A program made the translations under genes and the position numbers. 64,000 nt of DNA from an uncultured Chitinophagaceae bacterium (GTDB lineage Bacteria; Bacteroidota; Bacteroidia; Chitinophagales; Chitinophagaceae): contig CALLZY010000214.1 of assembly GCA_937858715.1 (NCBI GenBank), positions 55,967 to 119,966 on the forward strand, written 5' to 3'. Shown here one piece after another: positions 18,634 to 27,271 of this stretch. The notes under the pieces were generated by a model. The model saw nothing but the letters and a program-made list of their open reading frames with translations, was not told where the DNA came from and searched no databases. Position 1 is the first letter of the stretch, and each line of letters opens with the position of its first letter.

Positions 18634-18657
18634 AGGGTTGAGAAAATTCTCAACCCT
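18634..18657. terminator. bidirectional terminator between convergent genes
   Basis: AGGGTTGAGAA and TTCTCAACCCT form a perfect 11-bp stem with a minimal loop. It lies 13 bases after the terC-family stop and 7 bases before the end of the convergent carbonic anhydrase gene. Confidence 0.85.
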
Positions 18658-18663
18658 GATTTA

Positions 18664-19359
18664 TTAGCTCAAATGCCTTAGTTCAGTCAAACTGAAATCA
18701 GGATTTTCACTATCCTTTATGTATTCAACATCATGATAAAACTCTACTTTGCCTGTATCAATATTATACATAGCCCCTACAACACCAATCTGACCGGCTT
18801 CAATCATTTGCTCAATTATAAAACTACGTTCAATAACGCTTTTAACCGAACGTCTGACATTTATCGAAGAAACCTTTTCAACAAAACTTCCATTCTTTGA
18901 GTTTCTGGCTTCAGTATCTTTTGTTTCTCTTTCCGCATAAACAGCTGGCTGAAGTTTAGACAGTACTTCCGTAAGGTTACCCATTTCTACATGGTCACAA
19001 GCACCTTTTACAGCACCGCATTTGGTATGGCCCAATACCACAATAAGTTTTGAGCCTGCAACTTTGCAGGCGAACTCCATACTGCCAAGAATATCAGTAT
19101 TCACAATATTTCCGGCAATGCGAATGCTGAAAATATCACCTAATCCCTGATCAAAAATCAATTCAGCTGATGTACGGCTGTCCATGCAACTTAGTATCGT
19201 GGCAAATGGCCATTGTCCGTCACGGGTGGCATTTACCTGGGCAAGTAAATCCCGCTGGGCCTTCAGGTTTTTTACAAATCTTTCATTACCCTCTTTTAAA
19301 ATATCAAGCGCCATTCTTGGTGTCAGGTCGGCTTGTGTTTCTTTTGTGTGTACTCTCAT
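18664..19359 (-). CDS. beta-class carbonic anhydrase
   Basis: The 231-residue enzyme would interconvert CO2 and bicarbonate. Zinc-site motifs are visible: CMDSR gives the Cys and the Asp/Arg dyad, and HTKCGAVKG gives the His and second Cys. The sequence differs clearly from the second carbonic anhydrase at 21585. It lies 20 bases downstream of the SulP gene on the same strand, so carrier and enzyme are probably one operon. No signal peptide is seen, so it should act in the cytoplasm. Confidence 0.93.
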   Translation of the reverse strand: MRVHTKETQADLTPRMALDILKEGNERFVKNLKAQRDLLAQVNATRDGQWPFATILSCMDSRTSAELIFDQGLGDIFSIRIAGNIVNTDILGSMEFACKVAGSKLIVVLGHTKCGAVKGACDHVEMGNLTEVLSKLQPAVYAERETKDTEARNSKNGSFVEKVSSINVRRSVKSVIERSFIIEQMIEAGQIGVVGAMYNIDTGKVEFYHDVEYIKDSENPDFSLTELRHLS

Positions 19360-19379
19360 AAAGTAATTATTTTTTAAAG

Positions 19380-20996
19380 TTAATGTACAGACTGTACATG
19401 TGAATAATTTTCCATCTGGTATGATTCTTTAAACCCTTTTAACTGAAGTTTAATATTTTTTAAAGGAGCTTTTATATCCCTGAATTCTTTTATCAGCTCC
19501 AGCACATCATAATCAATGTATATGGTGCTTGAGGCGTCGATTACTACTGAAGAATTTTCAGGCATACGGTCAAGTGTTTTTCTAATTGCTGCCTTATTCA
19601 GAAAAGAAACCTCTTCTGACAGACGAACATTAATAATGTCGCCTTCATGATGGTTTTCTGAATGAAAAAAATATGAATTTCTAAGGTTTCCATAAAGGAT
19701 AGAAGCCGTGGCGGCAACTATTCCGGACATTACACCAACCAGCAGTCCTTTACCACTCAATGATGGAATAACAGCAAACAAATCAACTCCGATGATAACC
19801 ACAACTGTCACAATGAAAGGAATGAACTGATACTTGCCGGCATCCCAGAAGTTTTTGAAAATTGCTGGCTTTGCCAATTTATAACCAGTTAAAAGAAGAA
19901 TAGCCGCCAATGCAGACAGCGGTATTTTATTAAGCAGTGTTGGAATCAGCACTATTGAAATCAGTAACATTATACCATGTATTATCGCTGATAATTTTGA
20001 TTTCGCACCCGAATTCACATTAGCGCTGCTTCTTACAATCACACTGGTAACCGGCAATCCCCCGATTAAACCTGCAACAGAATTGCCAATGCCCTGCGCT
20101 ATCAGTTCTCTGTTTGTGCTGGTAACACGGCGCTGCGGGTCAAGATTATCAACGGCTTCAATACTCAGTAATGTTTCAAGTGAAGCAATAATGGCAATCA
20201 CCACACCATATACAATTACAGTGCTGTTTAAGAAACCATTGAAATCAGGCAGTGTAAAAAAGCTGAGGAATTCGCTGGCACTACCGGCAACTTTAATTTG
20301 TACAAGGTGTTCATTTTGCACCGCAAGCCTGCTTCCGGCTTTAATCCAGATTTCGTTTACTATTACTGCCACTATAACTGCAACCAACGCACCAGGAACA
20401 AACTTTACCCTTTTTTTGATAAATGGTTTGTCCCATAGAACCATTATGATAATGGAAAGCAAACAAAGGAGAAAAACACCAACATCTATATGCTGCAAAG
20501 GCTGTAGCAATTCATGTAAATCTTCCTGACCAAAAGGCATCAGTTCTGTTATATTTCCCTTTGTGTCTTTGTCATAACCAAATGCATGTGGTATTTGCTT
20601 GGCAATAATTAAAATACCGATACTGGTAAGCATTCCTTTAATTACACTGCCAGGTATATAGTTGGCAATGCCACCCATTTTCGCCACACCGAGCAATATT
20701 TGCAGGATGCCCGCCAGCAACACCGCACTCAGAAACAAACTAAAATCGCCGATAGTGGTGATAGCACCCAGTACAAGTGCTGCCAGCCCGGCCGCAGGGC
20801 CGCTTACACTCAGAGGCGAATTGCTGAAACTGCCAATTACAATTCCTCCGATAATTCCTGAAATGATGCCACTGAAAAAGGGGGCACCGCTTGCCAGTGC
20901 AATGCCAAGACAGAGTGGTAATGCCACAAGAAACACAACAAGCCCTGATGGCAAATCTGAACCAAAATTTGATAATAAACTCTTCTTCGAACTCAT
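19380..20996 (-). CDS. SulP-family anion transporter with STAS domain, probable bicarbonate carrier
   Basis: The 538-residue protein has a membrane part of 10-14 helices beginning LPSGLVVFLVALPLCLGIAL, the typical SulP opening. A C-terminal STAS domain follows (about 445-530) with VVIDASSTIYIDYDVLE. SulP proteins carry sulfate, bicarbonate or other anions. The adjacent carbonic anhydrase favours bicarbonate, as in BicA-like systems; that is an inference. The gene follows the 122-residue small protein and precedes the carbonic anhydrase on the same strand. Confidence 0.92.
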   Translation of the reverse strand: MSSKKSLLSNFGSDLPSGLVVFLVALPLCLGIALASGAPFFSGIISGIIGGIVIGSFSNSPLSVSGPAAGLAALVLGAITTIGDFSLFLSAVLLAGILQILLGVAKMGGIANYIPGSVIKGMLTSIGILIIAKQIPHAFGYDKDTKGNITELMPFGQEDLHELLQPLQHIDVGVFLLCLLSIIIMVLWDKPFIKKRVKFVPGALVAVIVAVIVNEIWIKAGSRLAVQNEHLVQIKVAGSASEFLSFFTLPDFNGFLNSTVIVYGVVIAIIASLETLLSIEAVDNLDPQRRVTSTNRELIAQGIGNSVAGLIGGLPVTSVIVRSSANVNSGAKSKLSAIIHGIMLLISIVLIPTLLNKIPLSALAAILLLTGYKLAKPAIFKNFWDAGKYQFIPFIVTVVVIIGVDLFAVIPSLSGKGLLVGVMSGIVAATASILYGNLRNSYFFHSENHHEGDIINVRLSEEVSFLNKAAIRKTLDRMPENSSVVIDASSTIYIDYDVLELIKEFRDIKAPLKNIKLQLKGFKESYQMENYSHVQSVH

Positions 20997-21099
20997 AATT
21001 CTTAATACTTTTTTTAGCCGGACACAGATGTGGCCTGGCCATTAATAAAATGGGAACAATACAGGCTAAAAAACCGTTTTAGCCAACATGTAAAATGAA

Positions 21100-21468
21100 T
21101 TATGAGAAATTGGGAGGCGGAACAAGTAATTCGCCATGAAATGCAGTATAGGTATCTGCATCACTGCATTTATAAGATTTTGAAATTAATGAGTAGAATA
21201 AAGTTTCGGAATGAAATTCATGCAGAAACTCTTCTGTAAGTGATGTGCCTGACGGAACCTTTTCCTCCTGCGAATTGCCAAAAGGGTTCGAGTCCTCTTC
21301 ATTTACAGGCAGTTCTGAATCAGCATTTACCGAAAGCTGGTACTTACTATTTGCTTGCTGGCTTTCAAAAACGAAAGGAGTGCTTACCGTGAGCCATAAC
21401 AGCGTAAGCAGCATAAAAATAGCCGCCCATTTGTTATGCAAACTGTATGTTGGTTTTGCTCTGCTCAT
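21100..21468 (-). CDS. small anchored protein with acidic middle and PPPN C-terminal motif
   Basis: The 122-residue product has one hydrophobic segment (about 14-32, AAIFMLLTLLWLTVSTPFVF). A polar, acidic middle part follows (NEEDSNPFGNSQEEKVPSG), then an aromatic segment, one cysteine and the ending VPPPNFS. The layout matches the 99-residue protein at 12937-13236. It is the first gene of the SulP/carbonic anhydrase operon and may assist the carrier, which is inferred from context only. A GGCTAAAA/TTTTAGCC hairpin (21064-21084) lies between it and the SulP gene. Confidence 0.65.
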   Translation of the reverse strand: MSRAKPTYSLHNKWAAIFMLLTLLWLTVSTPFVFESQQANSKYQLSVNADSELPVNEEDSNPFGNSQEEKVPSGTSLTEEFLHEFHSETLFYSLISKSYKCSDADTYTAFHGELLVPPPNFS

Positions 21469-21476
21469 CGGGGCTG

Positions 21477-21507
21477 CAAAATAGTGTTTTCAGTATATTT
21501 ATCCAAA
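21477..21507 (-). promoter_or_regulatory. candidate promoter of the SulP/carbonic anhydrase operon
   Basis: On the minus strand a TTTG box is followed after 20 bases by TATTTTG, close to the Bacteroidota consensus TTTG-N19-TAnnTTTG but one base short in the second box. It ends about 8 bases before the ATG of the small protein. Confidence 0.4.
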
Positions 21508-21584
21508 CAGCCAGGCTTTCAAAAAAAAGCATAATATTTGAATAACAAATCGTTAACAAATAGCTGGCTTAATTGTTTAAAAAC

Positions 21585-22220
21585 ATGAAACCTTACGAAA
21601 TTCTTCTGCAGGAAAACAAACAATGGGCTTCCAAAAAACTGGCGGAAGACCCGGAATATTTTGAGAGGCTGATACATGTTCAAACACCCGAGTTTCTGTG
21701 GATTGGATGCAGCGACAGCCGTGTGCCGCCTGACCAGATAACCCAGACCGAACCAGGCGAAATTTTCATTCACCGTAACGTAGCAAATCTGGTGGTAAAT
21801 ACCGATGTCAACCTGATGAGTGTTCTGGACTTTGCTGTAAACCATCTTAAAGTAAAACATGTGGTGGTTTGCGGCCATTACGGTTGTGGAGGTATTAAAG
21901 CAGCCATGAGTAATAAAGACTACAACCAGGCTCTCAATATGTGGCTGCAGAATATCAAAGACATTTACCGCATTCACCGGAAAGAAATAGATGAATTGCA
22001 AAGCGATGAGCAAAAGCAAAAATTTCTTACAGAGCTGAATGTTAAAGAGCAGGTTTTTAACCTGGCCAAAACGGCTATCATTCAAAAAGCTTGGAATACC
22101 GAACGCAGACCCGATCTGCATGGATGGGTCTATGACTTACACGATGGCATCATTCATCCGATTGTGGAACTGAAAGCAGGAACTGATATTGATCCGCTTT
22201 ACGAGTTTCATCACCTGTAG
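21585..22220 (+). CDS. beta-class carbonic anhydrase (Can/CynT type)
   Basis: The 211-residue product has the classic zinc motifs: Cys42 and Asp44/Arg46 in GCSDSRVPPDQ, and His98/Cys101 in CGHYGCGGIKA. The length fits the bacterial Can group. The ATG at 21585 is chosen over a TTG at 21573. It is transcribed away from the SulP operon, which carries a second, different carbonic anhydrase. The stop lies 4 bases from the end of the convergent nhaD-like gene. Cytoplasmic, zinc-dependent CO2 hydration is expected. Confidence 0.95.
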   Translation: MKPYEILLQENKQWASKKLAEDPEYFERLIHVQTPEFLWIGCSDSRVPPDQITQTEPGEIFIHRNVANLVVNTDVNLMSVLDFAVNHLKVKHVVVCGHYGCGGIKAAMSNKDYNQALNMWLQNIKDIYRIHRKEIDELQSDEQKQKFLTELNVKEQVFNLAKTAIIQKAWNTERRPDLHGWVYDLHDGIIHPIVELKAGTDIDPLYEFHHL

Positions 22221-22224
22221 CACA

Positions 22225-23508
22225 TCAGGAAAAGAAAAGCGAATGCTGAACGATAAAAACTGCCGCCCCGGCTAAGTAACCGATAAAAGCCAGCCAGGCA
22301 ATATTTTTTAAGTACCAGAAGAAATCTATTTTCTCCAGCCCCATTGCCGCAACACCTGCTGCCGAGCCAATAATAAGGCTGCTGCCACCTGTACCCGCAC
22401 AGAATGCAAGAAACTCCCAGTAATAATGGTCCATCGGAAATTTTTCCAGCGAATACATTCCCTGCGCTGCTGCCACCAGCGGTACATTATCAACGATGGC
22501 AGACAACATTCCTATCAAAATTGTGATAATGGAAATATTGCCAATCTTACTGTCCATCCAGGCAGCAAGATTGTGCAGTATATGTGTTGACTCTAATGCA
22601 GCAATGCACAACAGTATTCCAAGAAAGAAAAGAATACTCGGTGTATCAATTTTGCGAAGGGCATGGTTTACGGATAGCAGACCTTTCTCATCATCATCTT
22701 TTCCGCTGTGTATTAACTCTGTTACCACCCACATCAGCCCAAGACCAAATAATATTCCCATGTACGGCGGTAAATGAGTAATTGTTTTAAATACCGGGAC
22801 AAATAACAGCGACGACACTCCCAGCCAAAAGACAATATTCCGTTCATTGCTGCTGCTGCTGAAATTCTTGTTATGAACCGGTTCCGGCCTTTTAGTGATT
22901 GCTCCTTTCATCCGTTTACTTATAATGAATGCGGGAACAGCCATACAAACCAATGACGGCACAAAAACTTTCAGAACAATATTCACAACACTTATCTGCC
23001 CGCCAATCCAAAGCATGGTAGTGGTGACATCACCTATCGGCGACCATGCCCCGCCTGCATTAGCAGCGATAATAACCAGGCCGGTAAACATGAGTCTTTC
23101 TTTACGGTCGGCCAGCAGTTTTCTGAGCAATGAAATAAGTACAATAGTAGTGGTTAGGTTGTCCAGCACCGCTGATAGAAAAAAAGTGATAAAGGCAACA
23201 ATCCATACTAATTTTTTAACACTGGTGGTTTGAATTCTTCTTGTAATAAGTTCAAACCCATCATGTGCATCTATCAGCTCCACAATGACCATTGCCCCGA
23301 GAAGAAAAAACAAAATTCCGGAAACTTCGCCCAGGTGTTCGCCCAGGTTAGACGAAACAACTTCCTTATCACCCGAAAGCAGGGCATAAACTGACCAGCA
23401 CAAAGTGGCGGTAAGCAACGCAGTTGCAGCTTTGTTAATCCGCAGGGGATGCTCAAATGCAATAGCACCATAACCTAACAGAAATATGATAACAAGGGAA
23501 GTAACCAT
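22225..23508 (-). CDS. NhaD-type Na+/H+ antiporter
   Basis: The 427-residue protein has 10-12 membrane helices of the ion-transporter superfamily. Motifs fitting NhaD include DNLTTTIVLISLLRKL, ANAGGAWSPIGDVTTTMLWI, SAIVDNVPLVAAAQGMY and GTGGSSLIIGSAAGVAAMG, two inverted halves with conserved Asp-Asn and Gly-rich turns. Such proteins exchange sodium or lithium for protons. Beside the bicarbonate genes it may support ion balance, which is an inference. Confidence 0.88.
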   Translation of the reverse strand: MVTSLVIIFLLGYGAIAFEHPLRINKAATALLTATLCWSVYALLSGDKEVVSSNLGEHLGEVSGILFFLLGAMVIVELIDAHDGFELITRRIQTTSVKKLVWIVAFITFFLSAVLDNLTTTIVLISLLRKLLADRKERLMFTGLVIIAANAGGAWSPIGDVTTTMLWIGGQISVVNIVLKVFVPSLVCMAVPAFIISKRMKGAITKRPEPVHNKNFSSSSNERNIVFWLGVSSLLFVPVFKTITHLPPYMGILFGLGLMWVVTELIHSGKDDDEKGLLSVNHALRKIDTPSILFFLGILLCIAALESTHILHNLAAWMDSKIGNISIITILIGMLSAIVDNVPLVAAAQGMYSLEKFPMDHYYWEFLAFCAGTGGSSLIIGSAAGVAAMGLEKIDFFWYLKNIAWLAFIGYLAGAAVFIVQHSLFFS

Positions 23509-23567
23509 TTAACAGCAATTTTGAAAATATCCGCACAATTAGCAAATGTACCAAAGTACATTTTATG

Positions 23568-23575
23568 TAGGTTTG
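23568..23575 (+). promoter_or_regulatory. exact TAnnTTTG promoter element in front of gldA
   Basis: TAGGTTTG matches the -7 element of Bacteroidota housekeeping promoters. It ends 5 bases before the ATG at 23580, so transcription would start at or next to the start codon, giving a leaderless or nearly leaderless mRNA. No good -33 TTTG is visible at the expected distance. Confidence 0.45.
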
Positions 23576-23579
23576 TACA

Positions 23580-24506
23580 ATGTCAATCGAAGTTAAAAAC
23601 CTGCTGAAAGAATACGGAGAGCAAAAAGCGGTAAACAGCATTTCCTTTACAGTCAATAAAGGAGAAATTGTTGGCTTCCTCGGTCCCAACGGAGCCGGAA
23701 AGTCAACCACCATGAAAATAATTACCGGATACCTGCAGCAAACCGGTGGCGAAGCATTCGTTTGCGGCATTAATGTGGCAGAACAGCCGTTGGAAACAAA
23801 AAAGAAAATTGGATACCTGCCCGAGCTGAATGCACTGTACTACGACATGTATGTGCGGGAATACCTTGGTTTTATTGCAGAAGTACACGGAATCCAAAAT
23901 CCAAAATCTAAAATCCAAAACGTAATTGACACCGTAAGTTTAAAAACAGAAGCGGGTAAAAAAATCGGCCAGCTTTCTAAAGGTTATAAACAACGGGTGG
24001 GGCTTGCTGCCGCTTTGATACACGACCCTGAAGTGCTGATACTGGATGAACCCACCTCTGGCCTTGACCCCAACCAGATTGTTGAAATAAGAGAAGTAAT
24101 AAAAAATCAGGGTAAAGACAAAACAGTGCTTTTCTCTTCGCATATTTTACAGGAAGTGGAAGCCATTTGCGACCGTGTGATAATAATCAACAAAGGCCAG
24201 ATTGTGGCCGATGATAAATTAAGCAGCCTGAGGACTAAAAATGCGGGCCAGCAGATTGTAAAAGTTGAATTCAAAGAATCAGTTGACGCAAAAGCAATCC
24301 AGCAACTGGCAGGAGTTCAATCAGTGTTCAACATTCACAATCCGATAGCTATCGGAGCTCTGTTCAACATTCACTGCACAGATGCCGAAATGGTAAAAAA
24401 ACAAATCTTACAACTCTCTGTTGACCAAAACCTGAACATCGTATCGCTGCAAACAGACAGCCAAAGCCTGGAGGATGTGTTTAAACAACTGACAAGGAAC
24501 AATTAG
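23580..24506 (+). CDS. gldA: gliding-motility ABC transporter ATP-binding subunit GldA
   Basis: The 308-residue protein is a cytoplasmic ABC ATPase: Walker A GPNGAGKST (about 39-47), signature LSKGYKQRVG, Walker B ILDEPTSGLDPNQ, and switch SSHIL. The opening MSIEVKNLLKEYGEQKAVNS and the overall layout match GldA, which works with GldF/GldG in Bacteroidota. No gldF or gldG lies next to it. Two oddities interrupt it: an AT-rich heptad repeat encoding IQNPKSKIQN (23892-23919) and a palindrome between direct repeats in the C-terminal domain (24325-24374). Both keep the frame open. Confidence 0.9.
   Translation: MSIEVKNLLKEYGEQKAVNSISFTVNKGEIVGFLGPNGAGKSTTMKIITGYLQQTGGEAFVCGINVAEQPLETKKKIGYLPELNALYYDMYVREYLGFIAEVHGIQNPKSKIQNVIDTVSLKTEAGKKIGQLSKGYKQRVGLAAALIHDPEVLILDEPTSGLDPNQIVEIREVIKNQGKDKTVLFSSHILQEVEAICDRVIIINKGQIVADDKLSSLRTKNAGQQIVKVEFKESVDAKAIQQLAGVQSVFNIHNPIAIGALFNIHCTDAEMVKKQILQLSVDQNLNIVSLQTDSQSLEDVFKQLTRNN
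23892..23919. repeat. heptanucleotide tandem repeat inside gldA
   Basis: Four tandem copies of ATCCAAA, one with a single change (ATCTAAA), lie in the gldA coding region. A related degenerate run (AAATCTG, AAATCTA, AAATTCC) is found in the intergenic DNA at about 52615-52650. Confidence 0.75.
24325..24374. repeat. palindrome flanked by 14-bp direct repeats inside gldA
   Basis: TGTTCAACATTCAC occurs at 24325-24338 and again at 24361-24374. Between them is the perfect 16-bp palindrome TCCGATAGCTATCGGA (24341-24356). The period is 36 bases, so 12 codons are added without a shift in frame. The arrangement looks like a tiny insertion with a target-site duplication. Confidence 0.85.
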
Positions 24507-24536
24507 TAACAGATAATTTTTCCCTAATTGCAAATA

Positions 24537-24570
24537 CTAAAGGGGTGCTTATCGCAACCCCTTTAGTTTA
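24537..24570. terminator. terminator between gldA and the convergent gene
   Basis: CTAAAGGGGT (24537-24546) pairs with ACCCCTTTAG (24557-24566) around a 10-base loop, followed by TTTATT. It can serve gldA and, being nearly symmetrical with AATTAGGG-like context upstream, perhaps the opposite strand too. Confidence 0.75.
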
Positions 24571-24599
24571 TTCCTTAAAATTCCATCTGGTACAAACCA

Positions 24600-26305
24600 C
24601 TATAATTTCAGAAACTGATATGCCCGCCATGTATTTCCATCATAAACCCGTAGCAAATAATTGCCAGGCTGATAGTAGTATGTGGTAACAGATGCATTTG
24701 TTACTCCAGTGCCATAGTTTTGGGAGAAAACTGTCATATAGTTTGAAGCATTTACGATTTCAATAGCTCGTATTGTTATCAACCCCGCATTTGCACTTGC
24801 TACAGAAATATTTATTGAGTAGGTAACAGGGTTAGGCCAATAAGTATATGCCGGTTCTGTTATTAGACTACATCCGGAAGAAGAGTGCGCCACAAATATT
24901 GTCTTTGAAATAGTTGTACCGCAAGGCTCGGTAAACATACAACTCACATTACCAGTTGGTGGATAGCTGGTTGACGGTGACCTGATAGCACATACATAAC
25001 CGCTTATGTAATTAGGGCTCCAGCCGGTAGGATAAGACCAGTTATAATTGGATGCCGGTCCACCTAATGTAAACCCATACGTTGTGTTTGGACACCAGGA
25101 CAAGTAGCCATTTGCACCTCCACTTGCTGTAAGTGTAAAATCAGATTCAGTATATGGTCCAACATGAACAGGTAAATTAACTGTTGAGGTAACTCCACAT
25201 GAAGTAACATTTGCGGTCAAAGTGAAATTGCCACTTGTACCTGCATAAGTAAGGGCTGGGGTTTGTGATGTCAGGCTGCTTAGTGTAGCCATATTAGATG
25301 GCGGTGCGGTCCATAATACTGTTGAATTACAGGCCAAATTGTTAATGAGATAAGAAGTGCTGCCTGAACATAACGATTGAGAACCGACAACGGAAAGAAC
25401 AGGTTGTTCAATAGTTAGGGATTTCGTTCCGGCATTATAGGTGGTGGTACCTACAGCCACAGTTGCAGATATGCTGCTCAAAGCGCTGCCACAATTCGGG
25501 CTTAGTGTAATGGAATTTGCCGTAGTCGTAATTGTAGCTGGTGCAGGAACGCCATTATACAACCATCCGTTTGGTGTAGTACCTATATTCCAAGTGTAGC
25601 CTGTAATGCCTGTGGTGTTATTATTGTTGTTATAGTGAATGTTACTGGTGCTGTTGTACCACAAGTCATAGATGCACTGGAAGAAGAAATAGAAAATGAT
25701 CCTGCTGGGGGTGTTTGGGTAATAACAATTTTACTGATAGTTAAATTATCCAAGTCCAAAGTTGGTTTGCCACCTCTTGCCCATACAACCAGCAAGGAGG
25801 ATGTTCCGGCCATCGTAAACTGTGGTATATTATATGTTTCGCCATTAATACTAGTGGCTGTTTCAAATCTGCCTTCACCCACAAGACTATAACCATTTAC
25901 ATTTGCGTCTGGCGAGCAGGATGTTGTGCTATTTGTAGAAAACTGATTGAGATTCGGCACTACACAACTCTTTAATTGTAATTCTGGCCTACCCTTTGCC
26001 ATAATTGAAATATCATATTTATAATTTGCCAGAAAATTGTATTGAATAAAAAAGGCTGTGCCTCCAGGTGTAGTACTCTGAGGATTGGTAGAAAGTATAA
26101 GACCTTCAGATGAATTGAATTTTACACCACCTGCATGGGAGGCATGAGTTACATTGTTAATAGAAACTGATGGGTTGAATACATTACACGAACTTGTACT
26201 TAATCCACTTTGAATATAATCTATTGTTGTAGTTTGTGAATAAGCAGTCTTTTGAAAAGACAAGAATACTGCCAAAAATCCAAATAAGTATGTTCTTTTT
26301 TTCAT
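24600..26305 (-). pseudogene. secreted T9SS-type surface protein split by a frameshift
   Basis: Two overlapping minus-strand frames (26305-25583 and 25664-24600) make one protein of about 560 residues if joined. The first gives a signal peptide (MKKRTYLFGFLAVFLSFQKT) and a beta-rich part ending CGTTAPVTFTI. The second takes over with NNNNNTTGITGYTWNIG. The break falls in a short AAC/AAT trinucleotide tract near 25618-25632, where a one-base slip would restore the frame. The C-terminus (YWPNPVTYSINIS, then NYLLRVYDGNTWRAYQFLKL) resembles the Por secretion/T9SS sorting domain. Ig-like Cys/Ser/Thr-rich repeats fill the middle. It may be a true pseudogene, a phase-variable gene or a sequencing error. 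Confidence 0.75.
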
Positions 26306-26323
26306 AATGATAAATTTTTAAGT

Positions 26324-26890
26324 TTAATTATTTCGTTCTTTTTCTAAATGAATTTGAAATCCGAGGGTAAAAAAAAGTGTATTAACTTTAGGGTCATCTA
26401 TTTTTCCTCTATCCATACCATAATTAATTGCAAACTCAAGCCCTACACTTGAGTTAAAGTATATTACCGGGCCAGCTGAAATAGTAAAATTTTGATCGTT
26501 TTCTGAAGGAGCATTATTATTACCCCATGATTTACCAAATTGAAATGCAGCATCAGCGAAGCAATTCACCCTATTGGCTTTATCTAGAAAGTAATATCTG
26601 ACAAATGGTCCTATATTAAATCTTGAGCTTTTAGCTACAATAGGGCCACTTGTAACTTTACTAAATCCGTATTTACTTCTAATTCCTCCAGCCATTTTAT
26701 CAATAAAGAAATAGCCAATATTTGGGGATACGGTTATATATTGCCCTTTTGCCGAAGCAGAACTACCTGTTTGGTTTGAAAACGAAATCATCCCATTCCC
26801 GCCAACCATCCAATTGTTTTTTGTAATCTGCCCGAATGAACTGATAAATGACAATATCCCTAATGTGAGAATTAAATAACCCTTTTTCAT
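26324..26890 (-). CDS. small outer-membrane beta-barrel protein
   Basis: The 188-residue product starts with a signal peptide ending near SSFGQ (about residue 20). Eight or so amphipathic beta-strands follow, with glycine and aromatic residues (YFFIDKMAGGIRSKYGFSKV, FNIGPFVRYYFLD), ending TLGFQIHLEKERNN. This resembles OmpA/OmpX-like porin-family barrels. The frame is open to 26977, but the ATG at 26890 begins the signal peptide. It is 18 bases upstream of the split surface-protein gene on the same strand, so the two may be co-transcribed. Confidence 0.8.
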   Translation of the reverse strand: MKKGYLILTLGILSFISSFGQITKNNWMVGGNGMISFSNQTGSSASAKGQYITVSPNIGYFFIDKMAGGIRSKYGFSKVTSGPIVAKSSRFNIGPFVRYYFLDKANRVNCFADAAFQFGKSWGNNNAPSENDQNFTISAGPVIYFNSSVGLEFAINYGMDRGKIDDPKVNTLFFTLGFQIHLEKERNN

Positions 26891-27271
26891 AAAAATTTGT
26901 TTTTTAAGTTTTGTAATAAGCAGTACAGCAGGAGGGCTGCCGTCGCAGAAAAATTTATACGGTAAAATTAATTTCATTGAACAGGTTTTGGTAATAAGAA
27001 ATCCTTAAAACAAAAAACGGTGCATCCTTTACGCTATAATCAGCCCGATGGGGTCCGGCGAGAACCCTGAACAACTGATACAGCAAAAGCGATGCTCCGT
27101 TTCCGGTGCATTCGCAGTGCCATACTTCGCTGTTCTTGAAATTTCGCCGGTTTCATCGAACGAAGTATTACTGCAAATACAAAAAAAAATCTACTTATCT
27201 CTGCCATAAACTTACATATTAAACTTTTGACTTATAAACTTTTTTCTCATTACCCCACATGACGAATGTTA

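Noticed and set aside
21519-22121. 200-codon antisense frame across the second carbonic anhydrase
   Set aside because: The sense strand holds all zinc motifs of a beta-carbonic anhydrase; the antisense product has none.
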